Below, piece after piece: positions 1-10,970 of a stretch of DNA of 64,000 nucleotides (the first letter of the stretch is position 1; every line of letters starts with the position of its first letter). The notes beneath the pieces are model-generated. The model was not told the DNA's origin, did no database searches, and saw only the letters and a program-made list of their open reading frames with translations. Made by a program: the position numbers and the translations under genes. This stretch comes from Chloranthus sessilifolius (lineage: Eukaryota; Streptophyta; Magnoliopsida; Chloranthales; Chloranthaceae): NCBI GenBank assembly GCA_021018995.1, contig CM037592.1:75023301-75087300 (forward strand), written 5' to 3'.

Positions 1-394
1 TGATGAACCAAAGAATGTGTGTACCATATGTATTGATTGTGTGTTTTGTTTTGTTTTGTTTTGTGTTGCTTTAGAGTGATGCTTTGATTGTTTGTTTGAT
101 TGTGTTTTATTCATTTTTGTTTTGAGTACATGTGCATATCTGTCATCTGAATTCAATGTTCATATCTTTTGCTAATAATTGAGATGCTCTCACAATAATT
201 GTCATGAATTTGATTTGAAAGAGTATCTTTAAAATTTTGAGTTTTCGAGGTTTAAAGGTTGATAAAGGGTAGCCAAATTGCCATGATGAAGTGGAGCACA
301 TGTCTAGGAGTTAGTGCTGATGAACATTAAATTGGTGCATGACATTGTACATGCACAGGTCAGGGCACCAGTTTCGAGGAATGGGTTAAGTTTT
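1..394 (+). other. Post-pol spacer of element A
   Basis: No coding potential. A GTTTT microsatellite lies at 44-62, followed by AT-rich sequence. The GCATGACA..ACATGCACAGG segment at about 335-368 is conserved in element C, which shows this is element sequence between pol and ORF3 and not host DNA. Confidence 0.6.
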
Positions 395-803
395 GCTCTC
401 TCGCGCAACTAAATGGCCTAAATTTCAAGCTCGGGAGCCACCTGAAGCTTTCTCGCTGAGTTCTTACGGATATTTTGTACCGCACAAGAACTTCATGAGA
501 AAAAGGACATTTGCTATAGCCTGATAGTGAGCCCCGTGAGGTGCTTGAGACTCACATTTTAATACTCACAAGGCTTCGCTACTCTAGCCGCTCGAGAGAT
601 GAGCAACTGCTTCGCACGCCTGGGCCTGAATTTAACTCTGCGAAGAGCCTTGTGAGGCACTTGAAGTTTTTAAATCTGAACTCGTGAGGCTCTACTTTTC
701 TTCACAATAGAACCACTCATTTGGTTAGTTGTGTACTGCGCAAGGAATGCAGTTCGCGAGAACCTGGTGACAATTGCGCGAGGCACGAGTTAAGCCCTAT
801 AAA
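395..803 (+). promoter_or_regulatory. Internal motif array and TATA box upstream of ORF3 (element A)
   Basis: From about 395 to 790 there are about ten CGCG/TGCG words (CTCGCGCAAC, TTCGCGAGAA, TTGCGCGAGG and related) in otherwise AT-rich DNA. TATAAA follows at 798-803 in the context GCCCTATAAACCC. A pyrimidine-rich leader runs about 811-960, a donor-like GTAAGATT lies at 1022, and the ORF3 start codon is at 1165. The same motif type fills the U3 of this element's LTR (5645-6255). Elements C and I have the same order of array, TATA-like box and ORF3. I infer an internal ORF3 promoter. Confidence 0.5.
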
Positions 804-1164
804 CCCTGCGAATTTCTCCCTTTTCTTCATTCTATCTCTTTGCCCTAACTTTCCCCTGTGCCTTTACGAGCTCTCGCTTCTCTTCTTTCTTTTATACTAC
901 CTTTTCCACTCAATCTCAGCTAATTTCCTCAGCTCCCCATCACCTCTTGGTCACTTGAGCTAGGTTTGGGGGGATTTGAACATCTGTGCAACGTGTGAAG
1001 TGAAATCCTAGCTGTCATTTGGTAAGATTTCTCACTCTCTCAATTTATTTAATTGGACATTACTCTAATGTAAGAAGAGAGCAATTGGGGTCTATTTTAT
1101 TTATGAAAGAGTGCATTACAATTGCTGGGATTTTGAAACCCTAATTTGAAGACATTGAATAGCT

Positions 1165-3376
1165 ATGGCCATGGGTTCGAAATTCACAGATGCCTTGTCT
1201 GCTTTGGTAGCCCTACCACCTGCTGGGAGCCCTGTGGCCACTCAAAAATCTGTAAGGATTGCAAAGGCCTCCAATGTGGAGATCCCTGTGGTAACTGCAG
1301 CCACTGAGGAGCCCCAAATTGAGAAAACTGTGAAGAAAGGAAAGGGCATGACCTCTAATGCCCAAGGTATCAAAAAGAAATATGCTCCTAAGAAGAGAGC
1401 CAGAGTGTGCCCACCATCTAAAAGCTCTGAGACGTCAAAGAAGAAACAGAAAATGGGCAAGGATGTTGCCCCTGAGGCCCTTGAGGATGAAGAGGAAGAA
1501 GATAATGAATACCTCAGGGTCCCATCTGAATTTATTGCAGCAATTAAGCTGGAATCTGAGATAATTTTTGAGAAGGCTTTCTTTGAGGAGCTATCTGAAA
1601 CAGCTGCCTCCATGGAATCCTCACAAATGCCACATTGATGCCCCTACTGAGGCCCCCGATGCAACTAGTCTTCCCTAGACTAGTGCAATTATTTTACCAA
1701 AATATCATAATAAAAACTAGGGATGATGGGAACCCAGCATTGCTAGTGTTGATAGACAAATTTGAGATGTTGTTCAATCAGGCAGCAATTGCTAGAATTC
1801 ATAAGATATTAGCTAGGTATAGCCCTGAATGTGGCTTGGGTCCCCCTTTGACAGCCACCATCCCAGAGATAGCCAGGGAGTTGACTAGAGGGATCACTAC
1901 ATCAGGGGTATCAATCAGGAAGAGAGATCTGCACCCCCACCTCAGATTTATGGATGGGGTGCTAAGGAAAAATGTTTTTTACTCTAGACATGAGCAGGAG
2001 AGGAGATCTCCTATTGCTGATGCACTCTTCTCCTTTCACAAGAACCATTACTTGGATGCTGCCAAGCTAATTTTCAAGGGGATGACGGACATTGTGGAGA
2101 AGGTGAAAACCAAGAAGAAACCCCATTCTCTTCCATACTATAGGCTTATTACAGCCTTACTGAAGCTTGGAGGGTATCCATTTCAAATGAAGGAAGAAAC
2201 CATTGCCCTGAACCGCAGAAATTATGGAAAGAAGCAATGGGGGATCAGTGGCACTCTCATTGAGAAGAAGAAGAAGGCAGATGTACCAGCAATCTCTGAT
2301 GTTGCTGCCTTTGTTGCTCCACCCTCTGCGGCCCTCTCTCATGCAGCCCATTCATTTGTGCCAGCCAGCACCACCCCCGTATCTGAATCCATTATCCTAC
2401 CAGCCACTACTCCATCAACCCAAGCCTCATAGCCTCCCATAGTCTCATTACCCTCACACCAGCCCATTTTTCCCACTACCACAGCCACCCTAACCTCTTT
2501 ACCCCTATCTGTACCCTTACCTACTTACCCAATTCACCCTAGCCCACCTGTGAGGGCCACCTATAAGAAGAAAAGGAAATTAACCAAGGCCCACACAAAA
2601 CCCTAACCCACCTATATCTCCTAAACCATCCCAATCCCTAAACCAGAACCTGAACTTATCCCTATCCAGTTACCCATTATCCCCGCACTTGATATCCCAC
2701 CTACTGTAGATACCTCTGATGCTGCAACAGATGTGGAGGACTTAATACCCACCTCCTCAACACCATTCCAAATAGAACCAGAGCCTGAACCTGCAGTCCA
2801 TCATCCTTTACCTTCCATATTCACCTAATCCAACCCCTCTCCCTTGCTGGCTAGCCCTTCTTCAAGGAATCAGCAGCACCTACTACCTGCCTCATCCTTC
2901 TCCCTACCTCCATACTCCACTCTCATCCATGCCATGCAAGAGAACCCATACCTGAGGAATGAAGTCATTAAAGGCATGGCTACCAACAGAACTTCCATCA
3001 GACAACCCTATGAGGAGAAAATCAGTCAGATGGAGTTCGACCACAGGGTTCAACTACTGGGAATATCAAAGGGGTGGGGTAGGATTTTTGTTCTATATCA
3101 AGCTGAAAAGAATATTGCGGCAAAGGAGAAGATGAGAGCTGATGGCCTAGAGAAAAGATTAGCTGCCGCACAAGATGCCACAAAGGTCGTCGGGGACCTC
3201 TATGAAACTAGAGTTCAGCTTACTGAGACAAAGGCAACAATCCTTGAAAGGAACTTGCTGCACTAATTGGCACAGCTCCTCCACAGGCAGCTAAGCCTGC
3301 CCCTCCTGCTACTTCCTCTGCTACTACTAAAGAAAAAGGCAAACGACCCCAAGTCAAAACTAAGCCAACAGATAAT
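1165..3376 (+). pseudogene. ORF3 of Athila-like element A (frame-broken)
   Basis: It occupies the post-pol slot where Athila elements carry their third, often env-like ORF. The first frame (1165-1638) gives about 157 residues: a Lys-rich segment with an NLS-like cluster KKKYAPKKRARV, then an acidic run EDEEEEDNE. After a frame break near 1638 a second frame (1635-2432) carries the most ordered part, about residues 30-220, including RDLHPHLRFMDGVLRKN, DALFSFHKNHYLDAAKL and LPYYRLITALLKLGG. A Pro/Thr-rich linker with stops follows to about 2840. Then 2844-3266 encodes a Glu/Lys/Ala-rich probable coiled coil, and a basic tail ends near 3376. I see no signal peptide or membrane segment, so an envelope role is not supported. 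A nuclear protein is more likely from the NLS-like cluster. The domain family is not recognised with certainty. Confidence 0.6.
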
Positions 3377-3629
3377 TAGGATGATTAACTATATACCTGT
3401 ACTTAGTTAGGATATACATTTTATAGTTCTTTTTCCTTACATTGTACAAATTTTTTATTTTATAAGTGAAATTTCTTTTTCTTATGTTTTGCTTGCTTTC
3501 CATTTTCGCTTCATAACTAGTTTGTTTGTTTTAGTTGTTTGTGTGTGCCTTCTTTCCTGCATTTATTTACTTTACTTAGTATCAATTTTGTCTATGTTCC
3601 CTGCTGCACATGTCCTCTTAGCTTTGAAT

Positions 3630-3643
3630 CAATGAGGACATTG
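3630..3643 (+). other. Stem-loop SL1, CAATG-AGGA-CATTG
   Basis: Five-bp stem with loop AGGA. The same element in C (24720-24733, minus strand) reads CAGTG-AGGA-CACTG, a paired change that keeps the stem. In F (15272-15285) it reads CAATG-AGGA-CATTA. Each copy lies downstream of the last ORF and is followed within tens of bases by a G-rich tract. Confidence 0.5.
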
Positions 3644-5191
3644 CTCCTAATAGGTTTAGGTGGCAAGGATTGTCAATGATTTAATTAACCTAAGTGCAAT
3701 AGTCTTAAATAAGTGAGAAATAAATAGAATGAATTTCACCTAAGCAATGTTGAAAGTGAGGAAATTTAAACATTGAGCAAACCTTTTTAACACTAAAATT
3801 ATTTGAAAATCAATACTTCTATGAGGTAAATATCAAGAAATTTTTTATAAATAGTAGTTAGTGAATCAGTAAAGAGAGAAATAGGTGAAAGCATACCCCT
3901 TTGAGTTCAACTGAAGACCATGCCGAGTGAACTTTGAGCCTATAAATTTTTTTTTTTTTGGGAATGTCTGTGAAAAAAAAATTTCTAGTTCTAAGGACTG
4001 ACTGAGTCAAGCCCTTTTCACTAGAAGTTAGACCCCAAGTTGAAGTTGTTTGACAGTAATCATGACACTAAGGAAATGATCAAGGCCTTTATTTGGACAG
4101 TTTGAGCCTAAAAGATAAAACCTGTGAAACTACCCTTGTGCATACACTTGTTGAGCCTTAAAGCCCCATTTTTTTTCAACAAATACCAAAGTACTTGAAT
4201 CTGAACCTCTTAACCTGATTCGGCCCTACCCTCACTCCGAGAATTCAGAAGGTAAAGGAGAGGATGTTGAAGATAAGCGAGAAAAGTTTAACAATTTGTG
4301 AAAGAAAAAGAAGAGAAGGAGATTTGCAAATATTAGTGTAGCAGTTGTAGATGTGTGACAACCATCATAAAAAAATATATAAATACAAGAAACAAAAAGA
4401 TAAAAAATAGAAAAAAAAAAGAAAGAGAAGTCAAAAGAAGAATTTCATTGGAAATGTTGAGAAGAAGAGAAGAAGTTGGCCACTTTAGCTCTGAAATTTT
4501 AAAAGAAGATGAAGTTGTGCTGAAATGAAGAAGGTGAAGTCATGAATCATCTCCTACCGGTACTGATTTCTCAATTTTGAATCCCTCTTTACCCCTTTTA
4601 TTCTTTACAACCCTCACCAATAAGCCATATTACAATCCTTGAAAAACCCTTGTTGATCCAAAGTCAAATGAACTGTCATGTGAAGATAAAGGAATGTCTA
4701 ATCCATGGTGAGAGTACTTTATGATGTCAGAAATTAGAAGAGCTGTCTATGCTCATGCTTGCAAACCCATTTGGGGTATGTAACTGCTCTTGAGCTTATA
4801 TGAAATGATACACCCTTAAATTCATTTATGAGAGGCAACCCTGGTAAGCATTGGGTCAGAGATTGAAATCATTGGGGTATTGTTTGAACCTAAATTTAGA
4901 TGTATTGGTAAGCTTGGTACTATTTTACACATTGTTTTCTTGTTGTCAGCTGATTAGATGTGATGAGCATACATGCATGACTGCGGTATTAAATTGTTTG
5001 CATACACTACTTTGGAACTCCTTTAATTTTGACAGAGCAAGGGTGAAATAAATTGTATTTATTTCAAACTGATTAACCACTATGTGCACTTTTGTTAACT
5101 GTTTCATTGAGAAGTTTGTGGGTACCTTCACTAAAAACCCTCAGGAGACTTCAAACCTCTAGTAGGGATCACCTAGGGGTTTAAAAGGCTT

Positions 5192-5212
5192 GATGCATAA
5201 GCTAAATGCATC
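5192..5212 (+). other. Stem-loop SL2 before the polypurine tract (element A)
   Basis: Stem GATGCAT/ATGCATC with loop AAGCTAA, 113 bp before the LTR start. In F (44208-44228) the stem is ATTGCAT/ATGCAAT, perfectly paired with two compensatory pair changes, 115 bp before its LTR. In C (23131-23151, minus) one pair is broken. Confidence 0.55.
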
Positions 5213-5288
5213 TGTGCTTCCTACGAAAGTAGCATTTACATTCTTAGAGTAGCTGTTTAAATTTTGCTTTGCTCAGGGACTAGCAAAG

Positions 5289-5304
5289 ATTAGGTTTAGG
5301 GGTG
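5289..5304 (+). other. Polypurine tract of element A
   Basis: Purine-rich TTAGGTTTAGGGGTG lies directly against the LTR start TGTTATTCA. This is the expected plus-strand priming site. Element C has the same boundary in reverse at 23037/23038. Confidence 0.75.
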
Positions 5305-5644
5305 TGTTATTCATTGAAAAGTACCACTTTTCACCTCTTAACCTAGCCTTTGTTGAACCTTAAAGCTGAATAATAACTCCTTTTTGGCTTGTTTTGTAGT
5401 TAGTAATAAATTGTGCAGCTTAATACAAAGTCTAAGCTTTTGGTTCCAAGAAGAGAGAGAATTCAAGCAAAAGATGACAGCTGAACCAGAAAGTGATAAA
5501 ACACCATGGTGGTATGCACCATAGTGACTATTTTGCATATCATAATAGACCAAGGAAGTCCAGCAGAAGAAAGAAGTATAGGTGAAGAGTGCAGGAAGCT
5601 ACAACAAAAGCATGTGCCTAGCAGCAATGGAGCCAATGATCTAT

Positions 5645-6255
5645 TTCGCACAGCTGAGGTGCTGCCTCACACTGTTCAATTCACTGGCAAAGTTCCCTCG
5701 CGCAGCTAAGACATGTAGCATAATAGAGCTTCCAAAGAAGTCGTGCAGCTCAATGAAGGGGTTATCACAAAGCAGCCTCTCGCGCAACAGTCACGCACTT
5801 CATCTGTAATCAACATATGAAGAAACTCACAGAGCTTTCGCGCACTAAACCTCCATAAATACAACTTGCGAAGTTCTCACGAGGATCAAGCCTTAATACA
5901 GCCGTGCGCACTACCTCATGAGACCAATTGATGCGAACAACAGTAAAGACCTCGTGAAGTTCTCGCATGGCCCTAGAAGTGAGAGACTTCCAAAAGTTCT
6001 CTAGCACAAATCTCGTGCGCCTTGAAGTTTAACCTTGAACCAAGCGAGATGCAAAGGCATCTACGCAAGTACCTCATGAAAGAAAACTTCTGAAGCTCTA
6101 CTGCACGAGTGCATTTAAAGTAAAAGCAACTGCGTGATCACCCAAAGTCCTACTGTGCGAGACAGCAACATTCAAAGCCAAACTCTACCTTGCAAAAACT
6201 CTGTAGCTGCGTGACAAAAGTGATATGCAGGAGCCAGCCTTGCGAAGGTCGGGCC
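5645..6255 (+). promoter_or_regulatory. CGCG motif array in U3 of LTR A
   Basis: About 15 variants of TCGCGCAG / GCGAAGTTCTC / TCGCGCAAC occur between 180 and 790 bp upstream of the TATA box at 6433. Full units approach an inverted repeat, TCGCGcAGCT..CGCGA. Many copies show CG to TG or CA changes, as expected if methylated. Confidence 0.5.
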
Positions 6256-6432
6256 CTCCACTTATCAATCTTAACTTAAGGACCTTTTGGAGATTTCCCC
6301 AGGTCTAGAGCATGCAATCCGAGGCACGAATCCTGATGTATGCATCCCAAGACATCTCAAGGTTGTAATAGTGCCACATCTGCTTGAAAAATTAAGCTTT
6401 ACTCTCCTCTCAGCCACAACATTAGGATTAAG

Positions 6433-6439
6433 TATATAA
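6433..6439 (+). promoter_or_regulatory. TATA box of LTR A
   Basis: TATATAA in context AAGTATATAAGTTG. It is at the same relative place as TATA boxes at 30827 (solo LTR), 48402 (G), 52406 (I) and 36293 (C). Confidence 0.6.
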
Positions 6440-6551
6440 GTTGTGCTTGTAACTTAGCATTTCATCAATAACTCTTTCCTTCAACCTCTGTTGGTTGAGA
6501 GCTCAAGTTGATTAGGGTTTGATCACTTCTTTTTCCATTTTTTCTTCTCTC

Positions 6552-6574
6552 TTAGCCCAGCACTTACTGGCTAA
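6552..6574 (+). other. Leader hairpin of Athila-group LTR (copy in A)
   Basis: TTAG, bulge C, CCAGCA, loop CT, TACTGG, CTAA. It lies about 115 bp downstream of the TATA box. Four other LTRs have a hairpin at the same place (36152-36174, 30968-30992, 48259-48283, 52543-52567), with paired changes in the outer stem. Confidence 0.55.
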
Positions 6575-7963
6575 ATCTTTGGTAAGCAACTAGGTGAAGT
6601 TGTATTTGGTTTTGTAATAGGTCATTTAAACATTGGGATATTTTGGGAAGAGCTGTTGTGCACAAGGCTGCTGCCTTGAGAAATTTCATTGTTGGTACTT
6701 AGAGCAATAGAATTTGTTCTTTAATTGAATTTTAATCTATTATTTTTCTATTTGCCCATAGTTTTGTTCAGGCTACAACATACATTTAGGATTTGAGCTT
6801 TTTGAAAGGCCCATGGAAGCTTGAGCATGTAGCCCTGGGACCATGGTGGTAGCAGCAGTTTATATGTTCTATCTCACCATTCGTAGGTAAGGGAGCCTCT
6901 GTGGATAGCCTGTGACTATTAGAGTGGACAGACTATAGCCCTAGGACAATCTTGGTCACAGATCTGAGATGGATTCTTTTTCTCTGTACTTGAGCTTGTA
7001 GCCTAGTGAGAGATTGTGCAGGAATAGGCTCTCCTTTGTTTCACTTGACCACTATCAGATTTTAGATCTGGCTTCTCTGTAGTGATTACAGAATTGGGGG
7101 CTGAGTCATTGCTAGCCTTTTATAGCAATGATCAGATGTGTTTAAGTCCCTATTCAACCTGTTGCTTTTCCTATGTGTTAGCTCATTATGCTGATGGCCT
7201 TTGATAAACACATAGGAATTTAGGGGTTGGAACTCCTATGAATGTCTGCCAGATCTGTAAGCAGATCTGGGGAGCTTGTAGCCTGACAAACATAGTGTCT
7301 GCAGTGGTATTCATGGCCTGATTTGATTCATTGGATTAGGTTAGATCAGCCCACTCCTTTTGATTAGGTTAGCTTTTCTGACTCAATTAATGGGATTTAA
7401 CAGACTCTATTAGATAGTCTGTGCCCATTTAAGTGGATAGATTATAGCCTTAAGAGCACCCCAAATGACATGGGTTAAGTTGGATTCTTCTACCTTGCTG
7501 AGGTTATTGATAGCACTTCAATAAGGATTTGCTGCAGAGAAAACCCTAAATCTGAGTTACATAACTAAATGAACTTTAACCTAAACTACTTACTTTCCTT
7601 CATTTTTTATTTATTTTAACACACCATCACCACCTTCTTCATAACCCTTTCTTAGGATAGGACTGCACTTTATTTTTATTTTTTTTAATAGGTAATTAGT
7701 GTCATTGTGACACCCAACTCCCTTTCTTTAGGATTGTCAGATCTGTAGCCAGATCTGGAGGCTTACTATTATAGCTCATTTTGAGTTCTAGATCAATTTC
7801 TCTGTGGGATAAACTCTTACTTATCAAAACTTTCTATAATAGCCATTTATCTTGCAGGCTTATGATTATTTTAGTTGTGCTATTTCAATCTTTTATTTTA
7901 CTTTGATTTTTAATTTGTTCTCACCACATAATAAAATCAGTACACTGGATAAACAGATCAACA

Positions 7964-8320
7964 TGGATCTCATTTTCTCCAGGTACATTGTTGTTTGTAT
8001 TAATAAGAATTTCTTTCGATTCCGTGACGAATCCATCTCTACTTGGGGTGTCTCTTATATTGATGGTCCTTGGTCTTCCCCGTCGAGGCGGTATGTTGAC
8101 CTGTCACGGCCATACAACTCTAAGTTAGATCGATTCAAAGACTAGAGTCTCAGTTTCGATCCTAGCATTATTACCTTTACTTATGCTATAGCTCTACTTA
8201 CAGAACATTAGTCTTACGAGAAATCACACAAGGTCTCTATTATTCCGAGTGAGACATGGTGTCATATCAGACCCGCCGTGCCATAGTACGTGGACTCTAG
8301 TACTTGGCTTTAATACCACC
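7964..8320 (-). other. 5' leader and primer-binding site of element E
   Basis: On the minus strand the LTR end TGTCACA at 8321 is followed by GGTGGTATTAAAGCC (8306-8320). This resembles the TGGTATCAGAGC primer site complementary to initiator Met-tRNA in plant chromoviruses. The rest is untranslated leader; no gag is visible before the sequence meets LTR A at 7963. Confidence 0.6.
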
Positions 8321-10766
8321 TGTGACAACACGGGATTTCCTTACCCAAAATCTGATCCGTCGGATCTCGCAATCTGCTCCAAATACAACAACTCAATTCC
8401 CCAGAGTTAAAAGGTTGGAAGAACCGAGCCATTAGTATAAGGGTAAGCATGCATACAATCTAAAATCAAAGTGCACAAGCGAATGGCAAAGCGGAAAGCA
8501 GGCAAGCTAATACTAACTATTCACACGACATCAAGCTTAACTATTCACACAAGGTTTACAAAATAATTAACCATTCACATGTCCCATCATCACACAAAAT
8601 ACCAAAAATATCCATCGGTGAAGGCCGTCCTTCACCTAAATAGTGGATCCACACACATACCATTGTATTCTTTTATCCCAAATATCTTACCTTACAAAAT
8701 CCCAAAATATTTCATGCTCACACTCCCCTCAGCTAAGAACAATGCTCCTCTAGCTAATCCTCCTCTTCTCCAATGGTATTATGAGGATCCTCCTCCTGCT
8801 CCGGATCTTGCAGAGGGCCAGCTCCTGCAGCTGTGACATATAGTCGAGGAATGAGCTTCATCTAAGCTCAGTAGGGACATAAACAATGCAAAATGATATA
8901 ATATCATTCTAACTGATGGCATAGATGCATATATAGAACAATGTGGCAATTTCATATGACATCAAAAGTATGCGAGCATATGTAAGTTCCTGAAAACATG
9001 CGTTCATAAATATGCCATGTCATGATGCAAGAAAGTGTATGAATTCATGTCAATAATCGAGACAAGGAAATTAGAACTGACTTTCATATCAAGTTGGGAA
9101 GACGAGTTGTACAAGATGGACATATAGGATCACAACATTGAGCAGAGCATATCACATCGAGTAATCGAGTCACATAATATTAGCGTGAGCATCTCGTAGC
9201 GGGAATAGAGCAGTCCATAGCAGGCACTAGGTTAAAACCCTGAGGACTCCACCCCTCCCTTGAAGATTCCACTCCACTCACAACTAATCACAAGAACGAG
9301 AGTAGACTTGTGGCAATTGCATCCCGTAGCGGAAACTAAGCAGTCCGTAGCGAATACAAGGTTATTACCCCCGGGACTCCACCCCTCCCATGGAGGCTCC
9401 ACTCCTCAGTTGCACACAATCACATGCATAGCATATACACATGAATAATATCGGACAAGAGTTGGTTCTTACACATACACGTTCACACGAATAAGTTTGG
9501 ACACGAATAATATCACAAAACAGATTTGGATTTCTCAATCGATCAGTGCAAGCAAGATGTCAAGTAAATCATGCAATTTCATGTATAGAAACAATCTTAA
9601 ATCATATGCATGGCTTTCATTGATCAAGTAAGTGACGAAACTATGTGAATCAAGTACTCGCAAATCATTTATGTTATCCCATGATTAAAGTCAAGCATAG
9701 ATCTTTGCATTCCAAATTTCCCTATGTTAAATCAAGTCGAGCACACGTGTAGATTCTATAAGTTCAAATCGAGACGTTTTCCCATGCTTTTTTCCTAATT
9801 CACAAGGCCAAACACTTGTATTTGTCATTAACAGCTCAATACATTCACGCGGTCATGGTTCACAAGCATGGAAGTCAAATCAGGCCCAAAATAGAGTTTC
9901 CCACTCGAGCATGGTACATTCCTGCTCAAGCGATTCCCAGTGGTACCTACAATCATGCTCAAGCAGTTTTGACCCGAGCCGATTTAGCCTATGAATCCTG
10001 CTCGAGCATAGGCTTCAGGTGATTTCTCGCTCGAGCGGTTCCAATCACGCTAGAGCATAGTCTTAGTATAAACCAACACATCACACTCGAGCAAAACTGA
10101 CCCGAGCATTTTTTGCCTATGATTCTCACTCGAGCATAGGCTTCAAGTGATTTTACGCTCGAGCGACCCCAATCATGCTCGAGCGGTTTTTCCAATACAA
10201 CCCTTTATATCACGCTCAAGCGGAATTGATCCGAACGAAATTAGACTATGAATCCTGCTCGAGCGTAGGGCTTCAGGTGATTTTTCGCTCGTGCGGCTCT
10301 AAATCACACTCGAGCATACTCCTCAGACCTATCCTCATTTACAGCTGATACCTCTACTCGAGCTTACCTTTAAGGCCTCTCAACAGCACCTCAATCACAC
10401 CTTATACGAGTCGTCACTTGCTTACAAGATCCTCCCTTTAAAATACATCAAAATGCACATCACATTCTCATGCTTTTACTAGTTTTAACACCCGCTATTT
10501 ATCCCCAAATTTTGAAGCACATGATCCAGCGATCGAAGCAAGAAGCATCAATTCTCGCAATTCTCACGCGTTTCAATTTGTGGAATCATTGCATGCGGCC
10601 TCGAGTATTGACAATCGACAGTGAGACTCAAATTCGAAAACAAATTGCATGTGTTACGAGGGTTACCTTTAATAGTTTCCACGCATGGGGAGATCTACGA
10701 CTCGCCGACGTCTCATTAACACCGTCGAAGCGCCAATATTCTGATTGTTTAACACTCTTCGCCTTG
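8321..10766 (-). repeat. LTR of element E, segment 1 (3' part of the LTR)
   Basis: Minus-strand LTR beside the Met-type primer site. It ends on this strand with CGTGTTGTCACA. It is interrupted at 10766 by element F (target duplication CCTTG at 10762-10766 and 45802-45806) and resumes at 45807. The 5' end of the LTR, TGTGACACCCTG, is at 49905. Removing insertions gives an LTR of about 3.1 kb. The CTCGAG array lies in this segment. Confidence 0.7.
9902..10315 (-). repeat. GCTCGAGC array with 128-bp higher-order period in LTR E
   Basis: CTCGAG or one-step variants start at about 9904, 9925, 9958, 9973 | 10001, 10030, 10050, 10086, 10101 | 10129, 10158, 10178, 10215, 10231 | 10258, 10287, 10309. 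Equivalent positions recur every 128-129 bp, so this is a tandem array of about 3.5 units with up to five motif slots per unit. Spacer words such as CATAGGCTTCAGGTGATTT also recur. Confidence 0.8.
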
Positions 10767-10970
10767 TGATCAGTCACAAAATTTATCATTTTATCACCCT
10801 TAACATAGTGATGCTAGGCCATATTTTGTTACTAACAAGTTGATGATGTGCAGATATTAGAGATAAATAGTAAAATAGAGTAAAAGTGTTAAAATTCATA
10901 AAAATGAACGCAAAAAGCAATACGAAAGACAATTGAACAAAAAAGACATTTTCTACCTACTGAAAGCCAG

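Larger units (their letters stand above)
3377..5304 (+). other. 3' UTR of element A
   Basis: Non-coding. It holds stem-loop SL1 (3630-3643), a purine-rich tract at about 4240-4465 (AG repeats and A runs), and then the block at about 5110-5304 that is shared with elements C and F. It ends in the polypurine tract. Confidence 0.7.
1..7963 (+). mobile_element. Element A: 3' half of an Athila-like Ty3/gypsy retrotransposon
   Basis: Order on the + strand is post-pol spacer, ORF3, long 3' UTR, polypurine tract and 3' LTR. The 5' LTR, gag and pol lie outside the window. The assignment rests on homology to element C (minus strand, 21686-37335), which has Athila-type pol. They share the LTR start TGTTATTCA, the block before the PPT, and the segment GCATGACA..ACATGCACAGG..AGGGCAC at about 335-368 (about 26085-26120 in C, reversed). 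The right border is set at 7963 by alignment with the LTR end of C; 7954 is a less likely alternative. It abuts the leader of element E, so A probably inserted into E, but the matching target duplication is outside the window. Confidence 0.85.
5305..7963 (+). repeat. 3' LTR of element A (2.66 kb)
   Basis: Starts TGTTATTCA after the PPT and ends in CA at 7963. It is about the same length as the C 5' LTR (2648 bp). U3 holds a CGCG motif array (about 5645-6255) and a TATATAA box at 6433-6439. The leader hairpin lies at 6552-6574. Downstream there are two diverged copies of a segment containing GATAGTCTGTG..CAAGTGGACAGG-like words (about 6900 and 7420), an old internal duplication seen in every LTR of this group. 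Confidence 0.85.

Noticed and set aside
1165-3376. ORF3 of element A as an envelope gene
   Set aside because: No signal peptide or membrane helix is visible. Basic, acidic and coiled-coil segments dominate.
9902-10315. CRISPR-like array
   Set aside because: Regular repeats, but the motif is 6-8 bp in a eukaryotic LTR and its spacers are diverged copies of one another.
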